Shown: positions 44,357-54,230, counted from the first letter of the stretch. The stretch: DNA of 64,000 nucleotides from Paenibacillus sp. FSL H7-0326 (GCF_001955535.1 NZ_MPVN01000001.1:1240001-1304000); one strand, 5' to 3'. Numbers and translations are program-made. Notes: generated from the letters alone by a model not told the origin.

Positions 44357-44466
44357 CCCATTTTTTTAACTTGCCAATTTTTTTATTCCTCCTGCATTGT
44401 TTTATATGTCTAGGTGTGTGTATGATAAATACATCAGAATAACGCAAATTAAAAGGAGATTCAGCG

Positions 44467-45480
44467 ATGGCAGTAACAATTAAAGATATTGCTAAACGAG
44501 CCAATGTTGCTACTTCCACCGTATCCCGGGTCATTCAGGACAGCCCCAAGATTAGTGAGGCTACCAAGGCACGGGTTCGCAAAGAGATGAAAGCGCTTGG
44601 ATATGAACCCAATTATTCGGCGCAAAGCTTGGCCAACCGGATGACGCAGTCCCTAGGCATTATTATGCCTGAAGCGGATGTATCTATATTCCAAAATCCG
44701 TTTTTTCTTGAGAGCATTCGGGGCATCAGTGAACTATCGAATGAAAAAAACTTTACAATGGCCATTGTGACCGGCAGAGATGATACAGAGCTCTTGTCTC
44801 GTGTAAGAATGATGACGAGGGCTAACCGGGTGGACGGTTTTATCGTCCTGTACTCCAAGCCCGAAGACCCGGTTGTTGATTTTTTTCATCATGAAAAAAT
44901 CCCCTACACGGTTATTGGTAAGCCCCAGCAATACGTCAGCGAAACAACCCATGTAGATAATGACAATTTCCAAGCAGGGAAAGATGTTGTTACATTCCTC
45001 TATGAGCTTGGCCATCGCCGGATAGCTTATGTTGGAGCGGATACAGCAAGGACTGTGCACAAGGAACGGGTTCGCGGATATCAAGCCGCACTTGGCGAAC
45101 TGAATCTGGAGTGGGATTCCCGTTACTTGATCGGGACATCGTTCACCAATGACGATATTGCCGCCCTGTTCCAATTGGATACGCCACCTACGGCCATGAT
45201 TGTCGGTGACGATATTATCGCGCTGCCATTGCAAAGGACGCTTCAGCAAATCGGGGTACGTCTTCCGGAGCAATGCTCCCTGATCAGCTTCAATAACCTA
45301 ACTCTTGCCGATATGATGAATCCGCCTCTCACGTCTGTAGATATCGATATATTCAAGCTCGGTTACCAGGCCGCCAAGAGCCTCATCGAGAAGATTCAGG
45401 ATCCGAAAGAAATGACCAAGCATATTATCGTGCCGCACCGAATTGTAGAGCGTGCATCATGTACAAGAATAAATGAATAG
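44467..45480 (+). CDS. malR: LacI-family transcriptional regulator of maltose genes
   Basis: A 337-aa repressor. The N-terminal helix-turn-helix is TIKDIAKRANVATSTVSRVI followed by the hinge helix NYSAQSLANR; the remainder is a periplasmic-binding-protein-like effector domain. It lies divergent from malT and ahead of malP, and GCAAYCGGTTGC-type LacI operators occur on both flanks, including between malR and malP. Autoregulation is likely because the malT operators overlap its own upstream region. ATG follows AAAAGGAG. Confidence 0.9.
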   Translation: MAVTIKDIAKRANVATSTVSRVIQDSPKISEATKARVRKEMKALGYEPNYSAQSLANRMTQSLGIIMPEADVSIFQNPFFLESIRGISELSNEKNFTMAIVTGRDDTELLSRVRMMTRANRVDGFIVLYSKPEDPVVDFFHHEKIPYTVIGKPQQYVSETTHVDNDNFQAGKDVVTFLYELGHRRIAYVGADTARTVHKERVRGYQAALGELNLEWDSRYLIGTSFTNDDIAALFQLDTPPTAMIVGDDIIALPLQRTLQQIGVRLPEQCSLISFNNLTLADMMNPPLTSVDIDIFKLGYQAAKSLIEKIQDPKEMTKHIIVPHRIVERASCTRINE

Positions 45481-45506
45481 CTATCCTAAGCTGAAACACC
45501 ATGAGC

Positions 45507-45544
45507 AAGCTGTTTGCATTCATTCATGCAGACAGCTTTTTTTC
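45507..45544 (+). terminator. Terminator of malR
   Basis: AGCTGT-TGCAT and ATGCA-ACAGCT arms around a 6-nt loop, followed by seven T. Confidence 0.85.
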
Positions 45545-45563
45545 ATACAGGCTGTTTTTTTAA

Positions 45564-45606
45564 TTGACAGGGCAACCGGTTGCACTATATACTGTAATCG
45601 CAATCA
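45564..45606 (+). promoter_or_regulatory. malP promoter with MalR operator in the spacer and cre at +1
   Basis: TTGACA (45564-45569) and TATACT (45588-45593) are 18 nt apart. The perfect palindrome GCAACCGGTTGC (45572-45583) fills the spacer. TGTAATCGCAATCA (45593-45606) matches the cre consensus TGNAANCGNWNNCW fully and covers the start point. Repression by MalR and by CcpA is thus expected. Confidence 0.8.
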
Positions 45607-45713
45607 AATGATAACACTTACATTTTGGGTATAAGCTTACGAACTCTGAAGTAAAATGAAGACTTACGACATATGCTGACAGAGAAGCGCCAAGTTTATA
45701 ATTTCCACTTAAG

Positions 45714-45833
45714 TGAATCAATTTCATAATGCCTTTGGCTGCTTCAATCAAGAGTATATATAGATCAAAACGATTTTGTTTATCTATATATAGTTTCAAA
45801 TTCACCTTTTTTATGATTTATGAAATTGATTCA
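45714..45833. repeat. 120-bp nested inverted repeat in the malP leader
   Basis: The outer arms TGAATCAATTTCATAA (45714-45729) and TTATGAAATTGATTCA (45818-45833) are exact complements. Each is separated by 25 nt from an inner arm, TATATATAGAT (45755-45765) and ATCTATATATA (45782-45792), so all arms share one centre. The innermost CAAAA/TTTTG closes a hairpin. The two 25-nt spacers themselves are not complementary. No T-run follows. Confidence 0.75.
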
Positions 45834-45905
45834 AGTTTCATCTTATTATTTCTAAACCAACCAAATAGGTATAGCGTGCTTATACGCTGCCCAAGGAGGA
45901 TTCAA

Positions 45906-48188
45906 ATGTCATATAAACGAATTTTTGATATTGATGCCTGGAAGATCTCCACAACGGAGCTTCACAAAGAGGACCTGCGCTTGCAGGAGAGCATGACTTC
46001 CATCGGTAATGGCTATATGGGAATGCGTGGTAATTTTGAAGAAAAGTATTCCGGTGATCATCATCAAGGTACTTACATTTCCGGTGTATGGTTCCCGGAT
46101 AAGACGAAGGTCGGCTGGTGGAAAAATGGCTATCCGCACTATTTCGGCAAAGTAATCAATGCCATGAATTTTATCGGGATCCGTGTTCTTATCAACGGTG
46201 CTGAAGTCGATCTGTATACAGATACAGTAACTGATTTCTATCAAGAGCTCGACATGAAGGAAGGTATTCTTCGTCGCTCATTTACGGTAAATGGACAGGT
46301 TCGAATTGAAACCGAGCGCTTCCTCAGCATATCGAAGCTGGAGCTGTGTCTGATTGATTATCGTGTCACCAATCTGACGGATCAAAACATGAATGTGGAG
46401 CTGATCCCTTATCTGGATGCAGATACAAAGAATGAAGACTCGAACTACGAGGAATCGTTCTGGGTTGAAGCGGATCGCAAAGTCGGCGAGCCCTATGTCA
46501 GCCTTGCAGCAACAACAAAAGAAAATCCATTTGGTGTAGAACGCTTCACCGTCAATTCAACCATGGGTATAGTCACAGATAACGTAACTTCCAAAAAGAT
46601 AGAAGAAGCTGCCCTCTTCGCCGCAGTTCATTATGTCTATGACGTTGCTCCACAGGCTGCTGCAGCGATTCAGAAATTTGTGATTGTCACGACTTCACGT
46701 GATATGAATACAGAGCAGCTGATCCCTACTGCAGAGAGCATGATGATGGAAGCGATGAATAAGGGCTATAACCTGCTCAAAGAGGAGCATGTCAATGCTT
46801 GGGCTGAGCGCTGGGACAAGGCGGATATCGAAATCTCTGGCGATATTGAGGCTCAGCAAGGAATTCGCTTCAACATCTTCCAGCTCTTCTCGACTTACTA
46901 TGGTCATGATGAGCGTCTGAATATCGGTCCTAAAGGCTTCACAGGGGAGAAATACGGTGGTGCAACGTACTGGGATACCGAAGCTTATGCCGTACCTATG
47001 TACTTGGCGCTTGCTGACAAGCGCGTAACCGAGAACCTGCTGCGTTATCGCCACAACCAGCTGGCAGGTGCACATCACAATGCACGTCAGCAAGGACTGA
47101 AAGGCGCGCTGTATCCAATGGTAACCTTCACAGGGGTAGAGTGTCATAACGAGTGGGAGATTACGTTTGAAGAAATTCATCGTAACGGTGCTATTGCTTA
47201 TGCAATCTATAATTATACAAACTATACCGGAGACACCAGCTATCTGGTGAATGAAGGTATCGAAGTACTTGTTGAAATCAGCCGCTTCTGGGCAGATCGC
47301 GTTCATTACTCCAAGCGTGCCGGCAAGTATATGATACATGGCGTAACCGGACCAAATGAATATGAGAACAATGTTAACAACAACTGGTACACGAACAAGA
47401 TGGCAGCTTGGGTACTGAAATATACAATGGACAGCTTGTCTAAAGTATCCGAAGCAAGATCACAAGAGCTTGGATTAACGGAGAGCGAACTGGCGAAATG
47501 GTCAGATATCGTAGAGCATATGTACTTCCCGTATGACGAAGAGCTGGGTGTATTTGTACAGCATGATACTTTCCTGGATAAGGACCTCCGTCCGGTATCC
47601 TCGCTTGCGAAGGAAGATTTGCCATTGAACCAGAAATGGTCTTGGGATAAAATTCTGCGTTCACCTTTCATTAAGCAGGCAGATGTACTTCAAGGAATTT
47701 ATTTCTTCGGAGATCAGTTCACATTAGAAGAAAAAGAACGGAACTTTAGCTTCTATGAGCCGATGACAGTACACGAATCATCTCTGTCCCCTTCCATCCA
47801 TGCCGTGCTTGCTGCCGAGCTGAAGATGGAAGAAAAAGCAGTAGAGATGTACAAACGCACCGCGCGTCTAGACCTGGATAACTACAATAATGATACAGAG
47901 GACGGTCTGCATATTACTTCGATGACAGGAAGCTGGCTTGCAATCGTTCAAGGATTTGCCGGGATGCGCACTTATAATGAAACACTCAGCTTCTCTCCGT
48001 TCCTTCCAAAAGGCTGGACGAAATACAAGTTCCATATTAACTACCGTGATCGTCTGCTGAATATTAGTGTAGAACAAGATGAAGTGAAGATTACACTGGT
48101 ATCCGGTGAACCACTCACGATGGAATTGTATGGAGAGCAAGTTGAGATTACGAATGAATCTGCATTAGTAACAACAATCGCATCTTAA
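45906..48188 (+). CDS. malP: Maltose phosphorylase, GH65
   Basis: A 760-aa cytoplasmic enzyme that splits maltose with phosphate, with inversion, to glucose and beta-glucose-1-phosphate. Family features: [19 protein letters not shown] near the N-terminus, the (alpha/alpha)6-barrel segment [15 protein letters not shown], the general acid Glu at about 485 in [16 protein letters not shown] and the phosphate-binding region [11 protein letters not shown]. Length fits the maltose phosphorylases of lactobacilli (about 755). ATG 45906 follows AAGGAGG; the frame open from 45729 runs through the leader repeat and is rejected. pgmB follows after 24 nt. Confidence 0.93.
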   Translation: MSYKRIFDIDAWKISTTELHKEDLRLQESMTSIGNGYMGMRGNFEEKYSGDHHQGTYISGVWFPDKTKVGWWKNGYPHYFGKVINAMNFIGIRVLINGAEVDLYTDTVTDFYQELDMKEGILRRSFTVNGQVRIETERFLSISKLELCLIDYRVTNLTDQNMNVELIPYLDADTKNEDSNYEESFWVEADRKVGEPYVSLAATTKENPFGVERFTVNSTMGIVTDNVTSKKIEEAALFAAVHYVYDVAPQAAAAIQKFVIVTTSRDMNTEQLIPTAESMMMEAMNKGYNLLKEEHVNAWAERWDKADIEISGDIEAQQGIRFNIFQLFSTYYGHDERLNIGPKGFTGEKYGGATYWDTEAYAVPMYLALADKRVTENLLRYRHNQLAGAHHNARQQGLKGALYPMVTFTGVECHNEWEITFEEIHRNGAIAYAIYNYTNYTGDTSYLVNEGIEVLVEISRFWADRVHYSKRAGKYMIHGVTGPNEYENNVNNNWYTNKMAAWVLKYTMDSLSKVSEARSQELGLTESELAKWSDIVEHMYFPYDEELGVFVQHDTFLDKDLRPVSSLAKEDLPLNQKWSWDKILRSPFIKQADVLQGIYFFGDQFTLEEKERNFSFYEPMTVHESSLSPSIHAVLAAELKMEEKAVEMYKRTARLDLDNYNNDTEDGLHITSMTGSWLAIVQGFAGMRTYNETLSFSPFLPKGWTKYKFHINYRDRLLNISVEQDEVKITLVSGEPLTMELYGEQVEITNESALVTTIAS

Positions 48189-48212
48189 GCGAAGAAACGG
48201 GTGAATTGTAAC

Positions 48213-48869
48213 ATGAAAGCAGTTATTTTTGATCTTGATGGCGTGATCACCGATACGGCAGAGTACCACTACCTTGCCTGGAAGAGTCTTGCGGATGAGC
48301 TCGGCCTTCCTTTCGATAAAGAATATAACGAGAAACTCAAAGGCGTAAGCCGAATGGAGTCTCTTGAGCTGATCCTTGCACTTGGAAATGCTCAGTATAC
48401 AGATGAACAGAAGTATCAGCTTGCCGATCAGAAGAATGAGCTGTACAAAGAAATGATCAAGAAGGTAACACCGGCAGATCTTTTGCCCGGCATTGAGAGC
48501 CTGCTCAAGGAATTAAAGGAAGCCGGCATCCTTATCGCGCTGGCCTCTGCGAGCAAGAACGCTCCATTTATTCTGGACCGGCTTGAAGTGACGCCTTACT
48601 TCGATCATGTCGTTGACGTAACACAAATTAAGAATGGCAAGCCTGACCCAGAAATCTTCTTGACTGGCGCAGCCAAGCTGGGCGTCCTCCCTTCGGATTG
48701 TGTGGGCGTAGAAGATGCTGAAGCAGGCATCGAATCTATTCGATCCGCTGGCATGTATGCCGTGGGTGTCGGTACACCTGCTCAAATGCAAAAAGCCGAT
48801 CTTATTGTAGCTTCGACCTCAGAGCTAACTCTTGACTTACTGAAGTCTAGTCATGCAAATAGAGCTTAA
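48213..48869 (+). CDS. pgmB: Beta-phosphoglucomutase
   Basis: A 218-aa HAD enzyme that converts the beta-glucose-1-phosphate released by MalP into glucose-6-phosphate. The nucleophile Asp7 and acid/base Asp9 are in FDLDGVITDTAEYHYLAW. LKGVSRMESLELIL is the substrate-specific cap of PgmB, with ALASASKNAPFIL and GVEDAEAGIESIRSAGM as motifs II and IV. ATG 48213 is preferred; the RBS (GGGTG) is weak, suggesting coupling to malP. Confidence 0.93.
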   Translation: MKAVIFDLDGVITDTAEYHYLAWKSLADELGLPFDKEYNEKLKGVSRMESLELILALGNAQYTDEQKYQLADQKNELYKEMIKKVTPADLLPGIESLLKELKEAGILIALASASKNAPFILDRLEVTPYFDHVVDVTQIKNGKPDPEIFLTGAAKLGVLPSDCVGVEDAEAGIESIRSAGMYAVGVGTPAQMQKADLIVASTSELTLDLLKSSHANRA

Positions 48870-48882
48870 TATGGAAATAAAA

Positions 48883-48958
48883 TAAGAGCCGCTTCCTTAA
48901 TGAATTGCACCCTGTTTACTCGACAGGAAACACTCATTAGGGGAGCGGCTCTTTTTTC
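48883..48958. terminator. Terminator of malP-pgmB
   Basis: AAGAGCCGCT and AGCGGCTCTT form the outer stem and CCTGT/ACAGG an inner hairpin; six T follow on the plus strand. The minus-strand tail is T-rich too, so it may serve the convergent gene. Confidence 0.8.
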
Positions 48959-48985
48959 ATCATTCAAGGGTACATTGGCTGTGCT

Positions 48986-49753
48986 TCAGCTTTTCGCAAT
49001 TTGTTTATACTTCTTAAGCGCGTTTACAGACACATCTGGCTGAATCCCCGTCATTTTATATATTCGCTCGGCCCAATCCTCTATCTGATCAAGGGGAGAT
49101 TCGGTGATGAGTTCTCGATTGTTGCTTATAAAGCTTCTTCCTCCTTCATACTCCCAGTGGACAATTTCATTCTCCATCGGAACTCTCATCTCTACAAGTG
49201 CATTACGTAGTAAGGACTGCGAATGCTCTCCTGCAGCGATCAAATCCTGAAGATCAACCGGTGTAAGATCAAAGACCTGACTGCTCGTCTTGCCATTCGG
49301 CCTAACCCAAGTGAAGGATAAGTGACTGCTTCCGTGATGATCAAGCTTTATTTTGCCTCCTGTAATATATCCGCTGAGCACCTCTCCACCGTATTCATCT
49401 GCCGTGAAGTCCATGAGAATCGGCTCAATCCATTGATCTCCCAAGTCGCAAAAATATCTACGCCCCTGCTCGTCAAGCGCACACACAGCTGCATGAGCCT
49501 CCTCTGTACCGAGGCCTTCTCCTATGGCATAAGCTTCAATCCCGGCCTGCTTGAATTCCTCAATGAGCCAGATCGCCAGATCAAAGCAATTTCCCGAGGT
49601 GCCGAATCTCTCGCGATGCTCCTTCATCTCTTCTACACTGCGCTGACGGACAGAGGACTGGTCATAATACCATGCCTTGGTCAGCGTTTCCATGGGGAAA
49701 GAATCGAATTTATGCCATACCTGAAGAATTTGAGTTGGTGCCTTCATCTTCAT
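48986..49753 (-). CDS. NAT/transglutaminase-like thiol enzyme of unknown function
   Basis: A 255-aa protein not clearly assigned. The segment GTSGNCFDLAIWLIEEFKQAG, then EEAHAAVC and YFCDLGDQW provide Cys, His and Asp in the order of the arylamine N-acetyltransferase/transglutaminase triad, at about residues 53, 85 and 99. The C-terminal part lacks recognisable motifs. ATG 49753 or 49747 fits behind AGGAGG; the frame open to 49816 has no RBS. No operon partner. Confidence 0.55.
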   Translation of the reverse strand: MKMKAPTQILQVWHKFDSFPMETLTKAWYYDQSSVRQRSVEEMKEHRERFGTSGNCFDLAIWLIEEFKQAGIEAYAIGEGLGTEEAHAAVCALDEQGRRYFCDLGDQWIEPILMDFTADEYGGEVLSGYITGGKIKLDHHGSSHLSFTWVRPNGKTSSQVFDLTPVDLQDLIAAGEHSQSLLRNALVEMRVPMENEIVHWEYEGGRSFISNNRELITESPLDQIEDWAERIYKMTGIQPDVSVNALKKYKQIAKS

Positions 49754-49857
49754 ATACCCTCCTATAACCCAAATGGAAATGCCAAGTCTATGCTTCAAGC
49801 TGCCCCACTCCTTCATCTATAACAATTCGGAATGTCCACTTCAGCCTATTATGCGAC

Positions 49858-51006
49858 TTACCATAGCTGTCTAGTTCGGATATAGGTCTTCCCTTCAAAT
49901 GGAAACTTCAGCATAAACTGAAGATCCTTCTTGATATACTCTTTAACAGGCTCTAGCTCTTTAATGTCAGCGGATAAATTATAAGAACAGTTCAATAGAA
50001 AGGAGCTTACAAAAGTGAAAAATTTCTCACCCAGTTCCTTAGGTTCTTCGGGAAGATGGCATATCCATTCCACATCTCGAACTTCAACAGCTCCGATATA
50101 AGGCATAGTATCTGCGTATTCATATTCCTCATGTTCATAATCCTCGATCACGCTTGCTTTCAAGACTTGAATGAGCGAAGGATTTTCTTTCCTCACATCG
50201 ATCAAGGTACATTTGAAGGTGAATTCATCTTTCCCGTGAATGGTCACATGTGCATAGTCTTCATTAACTCCTCGAGAGACAAGAATGATATGATCGTCTA
50301 TATAACACTGGAAGCTGTACTCTCGATCCGGTCCAAAAACAGGATCGATATGATCCTTTGACGGTTTATAAGAATACTTACTCTTTTTCACAAGCTCACT
50401 TAAACTTCTGAAATGCATAGAACTGCTTTCGTAAACAACACATGCCTGCTTGATCTGCTCATCCGTCCAGTTCTCTATTTCAAACATGGCCTCATAGGCA
50501 TTCCCTTTTCCTTCAAGCCCAAGAAGCATCGAAAATGCCGGTTCTGTCTTCGTTCCCTTTCTCTTCATGGATACAACTAGACTGCGAAAGTCTTCACCAG
50601 CAAACTTCAATACCCGGTCTTCAATGAGCATATGCCGATAAGCATTTTGTTCAGAAGTAGGAATCGGCTGACCAAATACCTCAATACCCCAACCCTCTAA
50701 TCTAAAACTGGCCTTCATTCGTTTGATGCCGTCTACGATTTTCTCGGATATTTTAAAGCCTTCGTATTCTCCAAATTGGTCTGTGAGCCGCTGATTAAAT
50801 TCGGAGAAATCATGTACCTCGCAAATGATATCCAGATCGCTTCCCTCTATGTCAACTGCAATGGGAACGGTTCCTGTAAGAATGGGATCATAGGCTTGCA
50901 ATCTATCCATGATTTTGAACTGTGTTAGGACTCGATATACTTCCTGTTGCACTTCATTCCCTTCTATTAAATAACGTATGTCTTTATATAAATGTTTGTT
51001 TTGCAT
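49858..51006 (-). CDS. DUF4269 nucleotidyltransferase-like protein with an extra C-terminal domain
   Basis: A 382-aa protein. Residues 1 to about 175 match DUF4269: IRYLIEGNEVQQEVYRVL, YDPILTGTVPIAVDIEGSDLDII (a GT..SDLDI nucleotidyltransferase-like core), IEVFGQPIPTSEQNAYRHM and KTEPAFSMLLGL. Standalone DUF4269 proteins are about 175-180 aa, so the following 200 residues are an added part of no known family, with several acidic stretches. ATG 51006 follows GGAAGGAG by about 11 nt. The gene upstream (51028) ends 21 nt away and is probably in the same operon. Confidence 0.6.
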   Translation of the reverse strand: MQNKHLYKDIRYLIEGNEVQQEVYRVLTQFKIMDRLQAYDPILTGTVPIAVDIEGSDLDIICEVHDFSEFNQRLTDQFGEYEGFKISEKIVDGIKRMKASFRLEGWGIEVFGQPIPTSEQNAYRHMLIEDRVLKFAGEDFRSLVVSMKRKGTKTEPAFSMLLGLEGKGNAYEAMFEIENWTDEQIKQACVVYESSSMHFRSLSELVKKSKYSYKPSKDHIDPVFGPDREYSFQCYIDDHIILVSRGVNEDYAHVTIHGKDEFTFKCTLIDVRKENPSLIQVLKASVIEDYEHEEYEYADTMPYIGAVEVRDVEWICHLPEEPKELGEKFFTFVSSFLLNCSYNLSADIKELEPVKEYIKKDLQFMLKFPFEGKTYIRTRQLW

Positions 51007-51027
51007 TGGTGGTTTAACTCCTTCCAT

Positions 51028-51564
51028 TTATCTGTACAACAACCGGACTACACGATCAACACAGGCCAGCAGCATAGGGGGCAATTCATCGTTGTGTATT
51101 TTAATTTGTCTGGTGAGCATCGGATGATTTGATCCACCACTCTCTATCTCTGCCACCAGCATTTTTCCTGAATTATGAACAAAACTTGTTTTGTCTAATA
51201 ATTCTTTGGTATAAGTAAATTCCTCGTTCTTGTATGTAAAAATAAATCTAGGAGATAATTTGATTTTGGTGCGATCTTGTAGAATATTCTCTTCATCACC
51301 ATCAGGACCAATAGAACATATACTCCACTTATTACGACCTAACCAAATCATCTTATCCTGGATGGATACGCGGAAACCTGTTTGAAGATCTTCTCCGTCA
51401 ACACTAATCTCAAGACTATTTATAAACCAGTTCGCAGCATCCAATCCTTTATTACGATATACACGCCTTAACGAGCCCAAGTCTTGATTGACCTCGTTTT
51501 TCAGTATAGATGGGGCCTTAGAATGTGTCATAAATGGGATTTTATAAGAGTACTTCCTCTCCAT
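51028..51564 (-). CDS. Hypothetical protein, possibly tubby C-terminal-like
   Basis: A 178-aa soluble protein with alternating short beta-strand segments (LEISVDGEDLQTGFRVSIQD, then MIWLGRNKWSICSIGPDG) and a C-terminal hydrophobic helix (LPPMLLACVDRVVRLL). This layout resembles the tubby/LURP-one-like beta-barrel with a central C-terminal helix, but sequence support is weak. ATG 51564 follows AGGGAG. It heads a two-gene unit with the DUF4269 fusion. Confidence 0.4.
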   Translation of the reverse strand: MERKYSYKIPFMTHSKAPSILKNEVNQDLGSLRRVYRNKGLDAANWFINSLEISVDGEDLQTGFRVSIQDKMIWLGRNKWSICSIGPDGDEENILQDRTKIKLSPRFIFTYKNEEFTYTKELLDKTSFVHNSGKMLVAEIESGGSNHPMLTRQIKIHNDELPPMLLACVDRVVRLLYR

Positions 51565-51654
51565 TGACTCCGCTCCCTTTTTGAGATGAATATCACACAT
51601 ACATCTTATGTACTCCATTAGAAGTATAATGTTGCGCAGCCCGATCTACAAATC

Positions 51655-51689
51655 AAAAAAACCTGCACGGAGCGCTCCATACAGGTTTT
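51655..51689 (-). terminator. Terminator of codBA
   Basis: AAACCTG and CAGGTTT with the inner palindrome GGAGCGCTCC; on the minus strand further T follow (TTTTGATTT). It lies 25 nt past the codA stop. Confidence 0.85.
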
Positions 51690-51715
51690 CAGACAGGTTA
51701 ATGTTTACGATTCGA

Positions 51716-52984
51716 TTACTTGTTAAAGCTGACTTGCTCAGCACCATCTCCAAGAATAATGGATGCCTGCTCGGGCTTTGTTTCTGCAATTTTACGACCT
51801 TCTTTGAAGGAATACAGAACAGCAGCCTGTTTGCGTACAGCCTCATATTCATTCTCCGCGGAGAGTACAATAAAGCTCGCCGGTTTGCCGGCTTCGATAC
51901 CATATTTATCTTCAATGTGCAGTGTTTTTGCACTATTACTCGTAATAAGGTCAATCGAATTGACGATCTGATCGTAGCCAAGAAGCTGTGATGCATGAAT
52001 TCCCATATGCAGCACTTGCAGCATATTGCCTGTTCCAAGCGGGTACCATGGATCAAAAATATCATCATGCCCGAAGCAGATATTGAGACCTGCCTCCTGA
52101 AGCTCCTTCACACGAGTCAGTCCTCTTCTCTTCGGATACGTATCAAAACGTCCTTGAAGGTGGATGTTCACGAGTGGATTGGACACAAAGTTCAGTCCGG
52201 CCATTTTTAACAATCTGAACAGCTTATAAGTATAAGCATCATTGTAGGAGCCCATTGCTGTCGTATGGCTCGCAGTTGTGCGTGCACCGTATCCGCGCTC
52301 ATAGGCTTCCTTCGCCACAACCTCTACGAACCGGGACTGCTCATCATCGATCTCATCACAGTGGATATCTACGAGCCGGTCATATTTCTCGGCAAGATCA
52401 AACGCAATCTTCATCGACTCTACACCGTATTCTCTCGTAAATTCGAAGTGTGGAATGCCGCCAACCACATCAACGCCCATCTTCAGTGCCTCTTCCATCA
52501 GCTCGGCCCCATTCGGATACGAGAGAATGCCTTCCTGAGGGAAAGCCACCAGCTGGATATCTACATAAGGCGCCATCTCTTCCTTCACTTCGAGCATCGC
52601 TTTGACTGCAGTCAGGCTTGGATCCGTTACATCGACATGCGTACGAACATGCTGAATGCCTTGAGCAATCTGCCATTTGAGTGCAGTCTTGGAGCGTGTC
52701 TTCACATCCTCATGCGTCAAAGAAGCCTTGCGCTCCGACCAGCGCTGAATTCCTTCAAAGAGCGTACCGCTCAGGTTCCACTCCGGCTCACCTGCTGTCA
52801 AGGTTGTGTCAAGGTGAATATGCGGCTCAATAAATGGAGGCAGTAGAAGGGAACCGTTGACGTCGAGTACCTCATCGTTCGTGCTTGTTATGGATTCCTG
52901 TGTAATTTGTTCGAACTTTCCATCTGTCACGAGGATATTCCACAGGCCCTCTTTACCCCGCAATTTCGCGTTCTGTATGATCAT
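51716..52984 (-). CDS. codA: Cytosine deaminase
   Basis: A 422-aa amidohydrolase that converts cytosine to uracil, close in length to E. coli CodA (427). Metal and catalytic residues are seen in [30 protein letters not shown] and [15 protein letters not shown]. It overlaps codB by 32 nt, with AAAGGTGATGA as RBS inside codB. With CodB it supplies uracil for salvage from external cytosine, which fits the pyrimidine-responsive leader upstream. Confidence 0.94.
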   Translation of the reverse strand: MIIQNAKLRGKEGLWNILVTDGKFEQITQESITSTNDEVLDVNGSLLLPPFIEPHIHLDTTLTAGEPEWNLSGTLFEGIQRWSERKASLTHEDVKTRSKTALKWQIAQGIQHVRTHVDVTDPSLTAVKAMLEVKEEMAPYVDIQLVAFPQEGILSYPNGAELMEEALKMGVDVVGGIPHFEFTREYGVESMKIAFDLAEKYDRLVDIHCDEIDDEQSRFVEVVAKEAYERGYGARTTASHTTAMGSYNDAYTYKLFRLLKMAGLNFVSNPLVNIHLQGRFDTYPKRRGLTRVKELQEAGLNICFGHDDIFDPWYPLGTGNMLQVLHMGIHASQLLGYDQIVNSIDLITSNSAKTLHIEDKYGIEAGKPASFIVLSAENEYEAVRKQAAVLYSFKEGRKIAETKPEQASIILGDGAEQVSFNK

Positions 52985-54230
52985 TTGTCATCACCTTTTC
53001 ATTAGATACTTTTGTTGAGAATACGGACATGAGTACGATGTATACGACGGCTGTGCCCAATAACGCATTAAGCGGCGTAATGCCTGGAGCGAGCTGTGCA
53101 AAAGCAACCCCGATCGCCCAAGCGAGCATTGCTAACCAGTTTACCTTTTTAAAGCTCATGCTGGCATATTCCTTGTATGTTCTGCGTTTGACGAAAAAGT
53201 AGTCAGCGATAATGATTGCACCGATGGATGGTACCGCAGCACCCAGCACATTCAGAAAGCCGACAAAATTGTTGTACATCCACATCGCAAACACCGTGCC
53301 GACAATACCATTTATAATAACAAAGAACTTCTTGGAAATCTTCGTAATGTTCGCAAAACCTAATCCTGATGCATACAAAGCATTGTCATTGGTCGTCCAG
53401 ATATTTAAGCCAAGTACGATAATCGCTGGAATGAGCAGCCCTTGCAGGAACATGACTTCGGAAATATCGGCCAAGTTATAGGCCATGGCGCCAACCGCGC
53501 CGAACAGGAACATTAACGAGTTTCCCAGGAAAAAGGCGATGACGGTTGCAATAACGGCTTGCTTGGATGATTTGGCGAAGCGGGTGAAGTCGGGTGTAAG
53601 CGTCCCTCCGCTAATAAAGGACCCGATACAGATCGTCATGGCCGCAGCCACAGACAAGGTTTGTGTTGGTGTGTAATCAAGCAAGCCTTGCATGCCGCCA
53701 AGTGTATCGACACCCTTAAGCATCGAGTAACTACCCAATATAGCGATCGCTGGAACCGCGATATAGCCAAGGATTACCAACGATTTCATACCAAAGATTG
53801 CAGAAGCTGTCATCGCCAGACCGAAGATGAAGATGAGTAAATTCACATCCCAGTTCATCGCCTTTGCGACCGGAACCGCAAACATCGCTACACCTACGCC
53901 GAACCAGCCGACCTGTGTAAAGCCAAGCAGGAAGGAAGGCAGATAGGAGCCTTTTTCACCAAAAGAATATTTAGCCAGCAAGTGGGTTGAGAGCCCCGTC
54001 TTGGCGGCGATATGTGCGAGTGCGCCCGTGTAAATACCGAGCACCAAGTTCCCCGCCAGCACGATCAGCATAAACTCAGTGAAGCTCAGGCCAATGCCCA
54101 GCTCTCCGCCTGCCAGCATACTGGCCGAGAAGAATGTGAAACCCAGCATAACAGATAGTGTCTTCAAAAATTGATTTCTCTGCGTTTTCGGTACCGCCTG
54201 CAACGAAAACTCTTGATCGTTCTTACTCAT
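52953..54230 (-). CDS. codB: Cytosine permease
   Basis: A 425-aa NCS1-family transporter with about 12 helices. Seen: [37 protein letters not shown] near helices 2-3 and [15 protein letters not shown] of helix 3-4, both typical of CodB. It imports cytosine, probably with a cation. ATG follows GGGGGT. First gene of codBA; transcribed from a promoter at 54457-54485 and controlled by the PyrR attenuator between. Confidence 0.93.
   Translation of the reverse strand: MSKNDQEFSLQAVPKTQRNQFLKTLSVMLGFTFFSASMLAGGELGIGLSFTEFMLIVLAGNLVLGIYTGALAHIAAKTGLSTHLLAKYSFGEKGSYLPSFLLGFTQVGWFGVGVAMFAVPVAKAMNWDVNLLIFIFGLAMTASAIFGMKSLVILGYIAVPAIAILGSYSMLKGVDTLGGMQGLLDYTPTQTLSVAAAMTICIGSFISGGTLTPDFTRFAKSSKQAVIATVIAFFLGNSLMFLFGAVGAMAYNLADISEVMFLQGLLIPAIIVLGLNIWTTNDNALYASGLGFANITKISKKFFVIINGIVGTVFAMWMYNNFVGFLNVLGAAVPSIGAIIIADYFFVKRRTYKEYASMSFKKVNWLAMLAWAIGVAFAQLAPGITPLNALLGTAVVYIVLMSVFSTKVSNEKVMTNDHTEREIAG

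Noticed and set aside
45729..45905. Upstream extension of the malP frame by 59 codons
   Set aside because: It runs through the inverted repeat and AT-rich leader, has no RBS, and the ATG at 45906 with AAGGAGG matches the family N-terminus.
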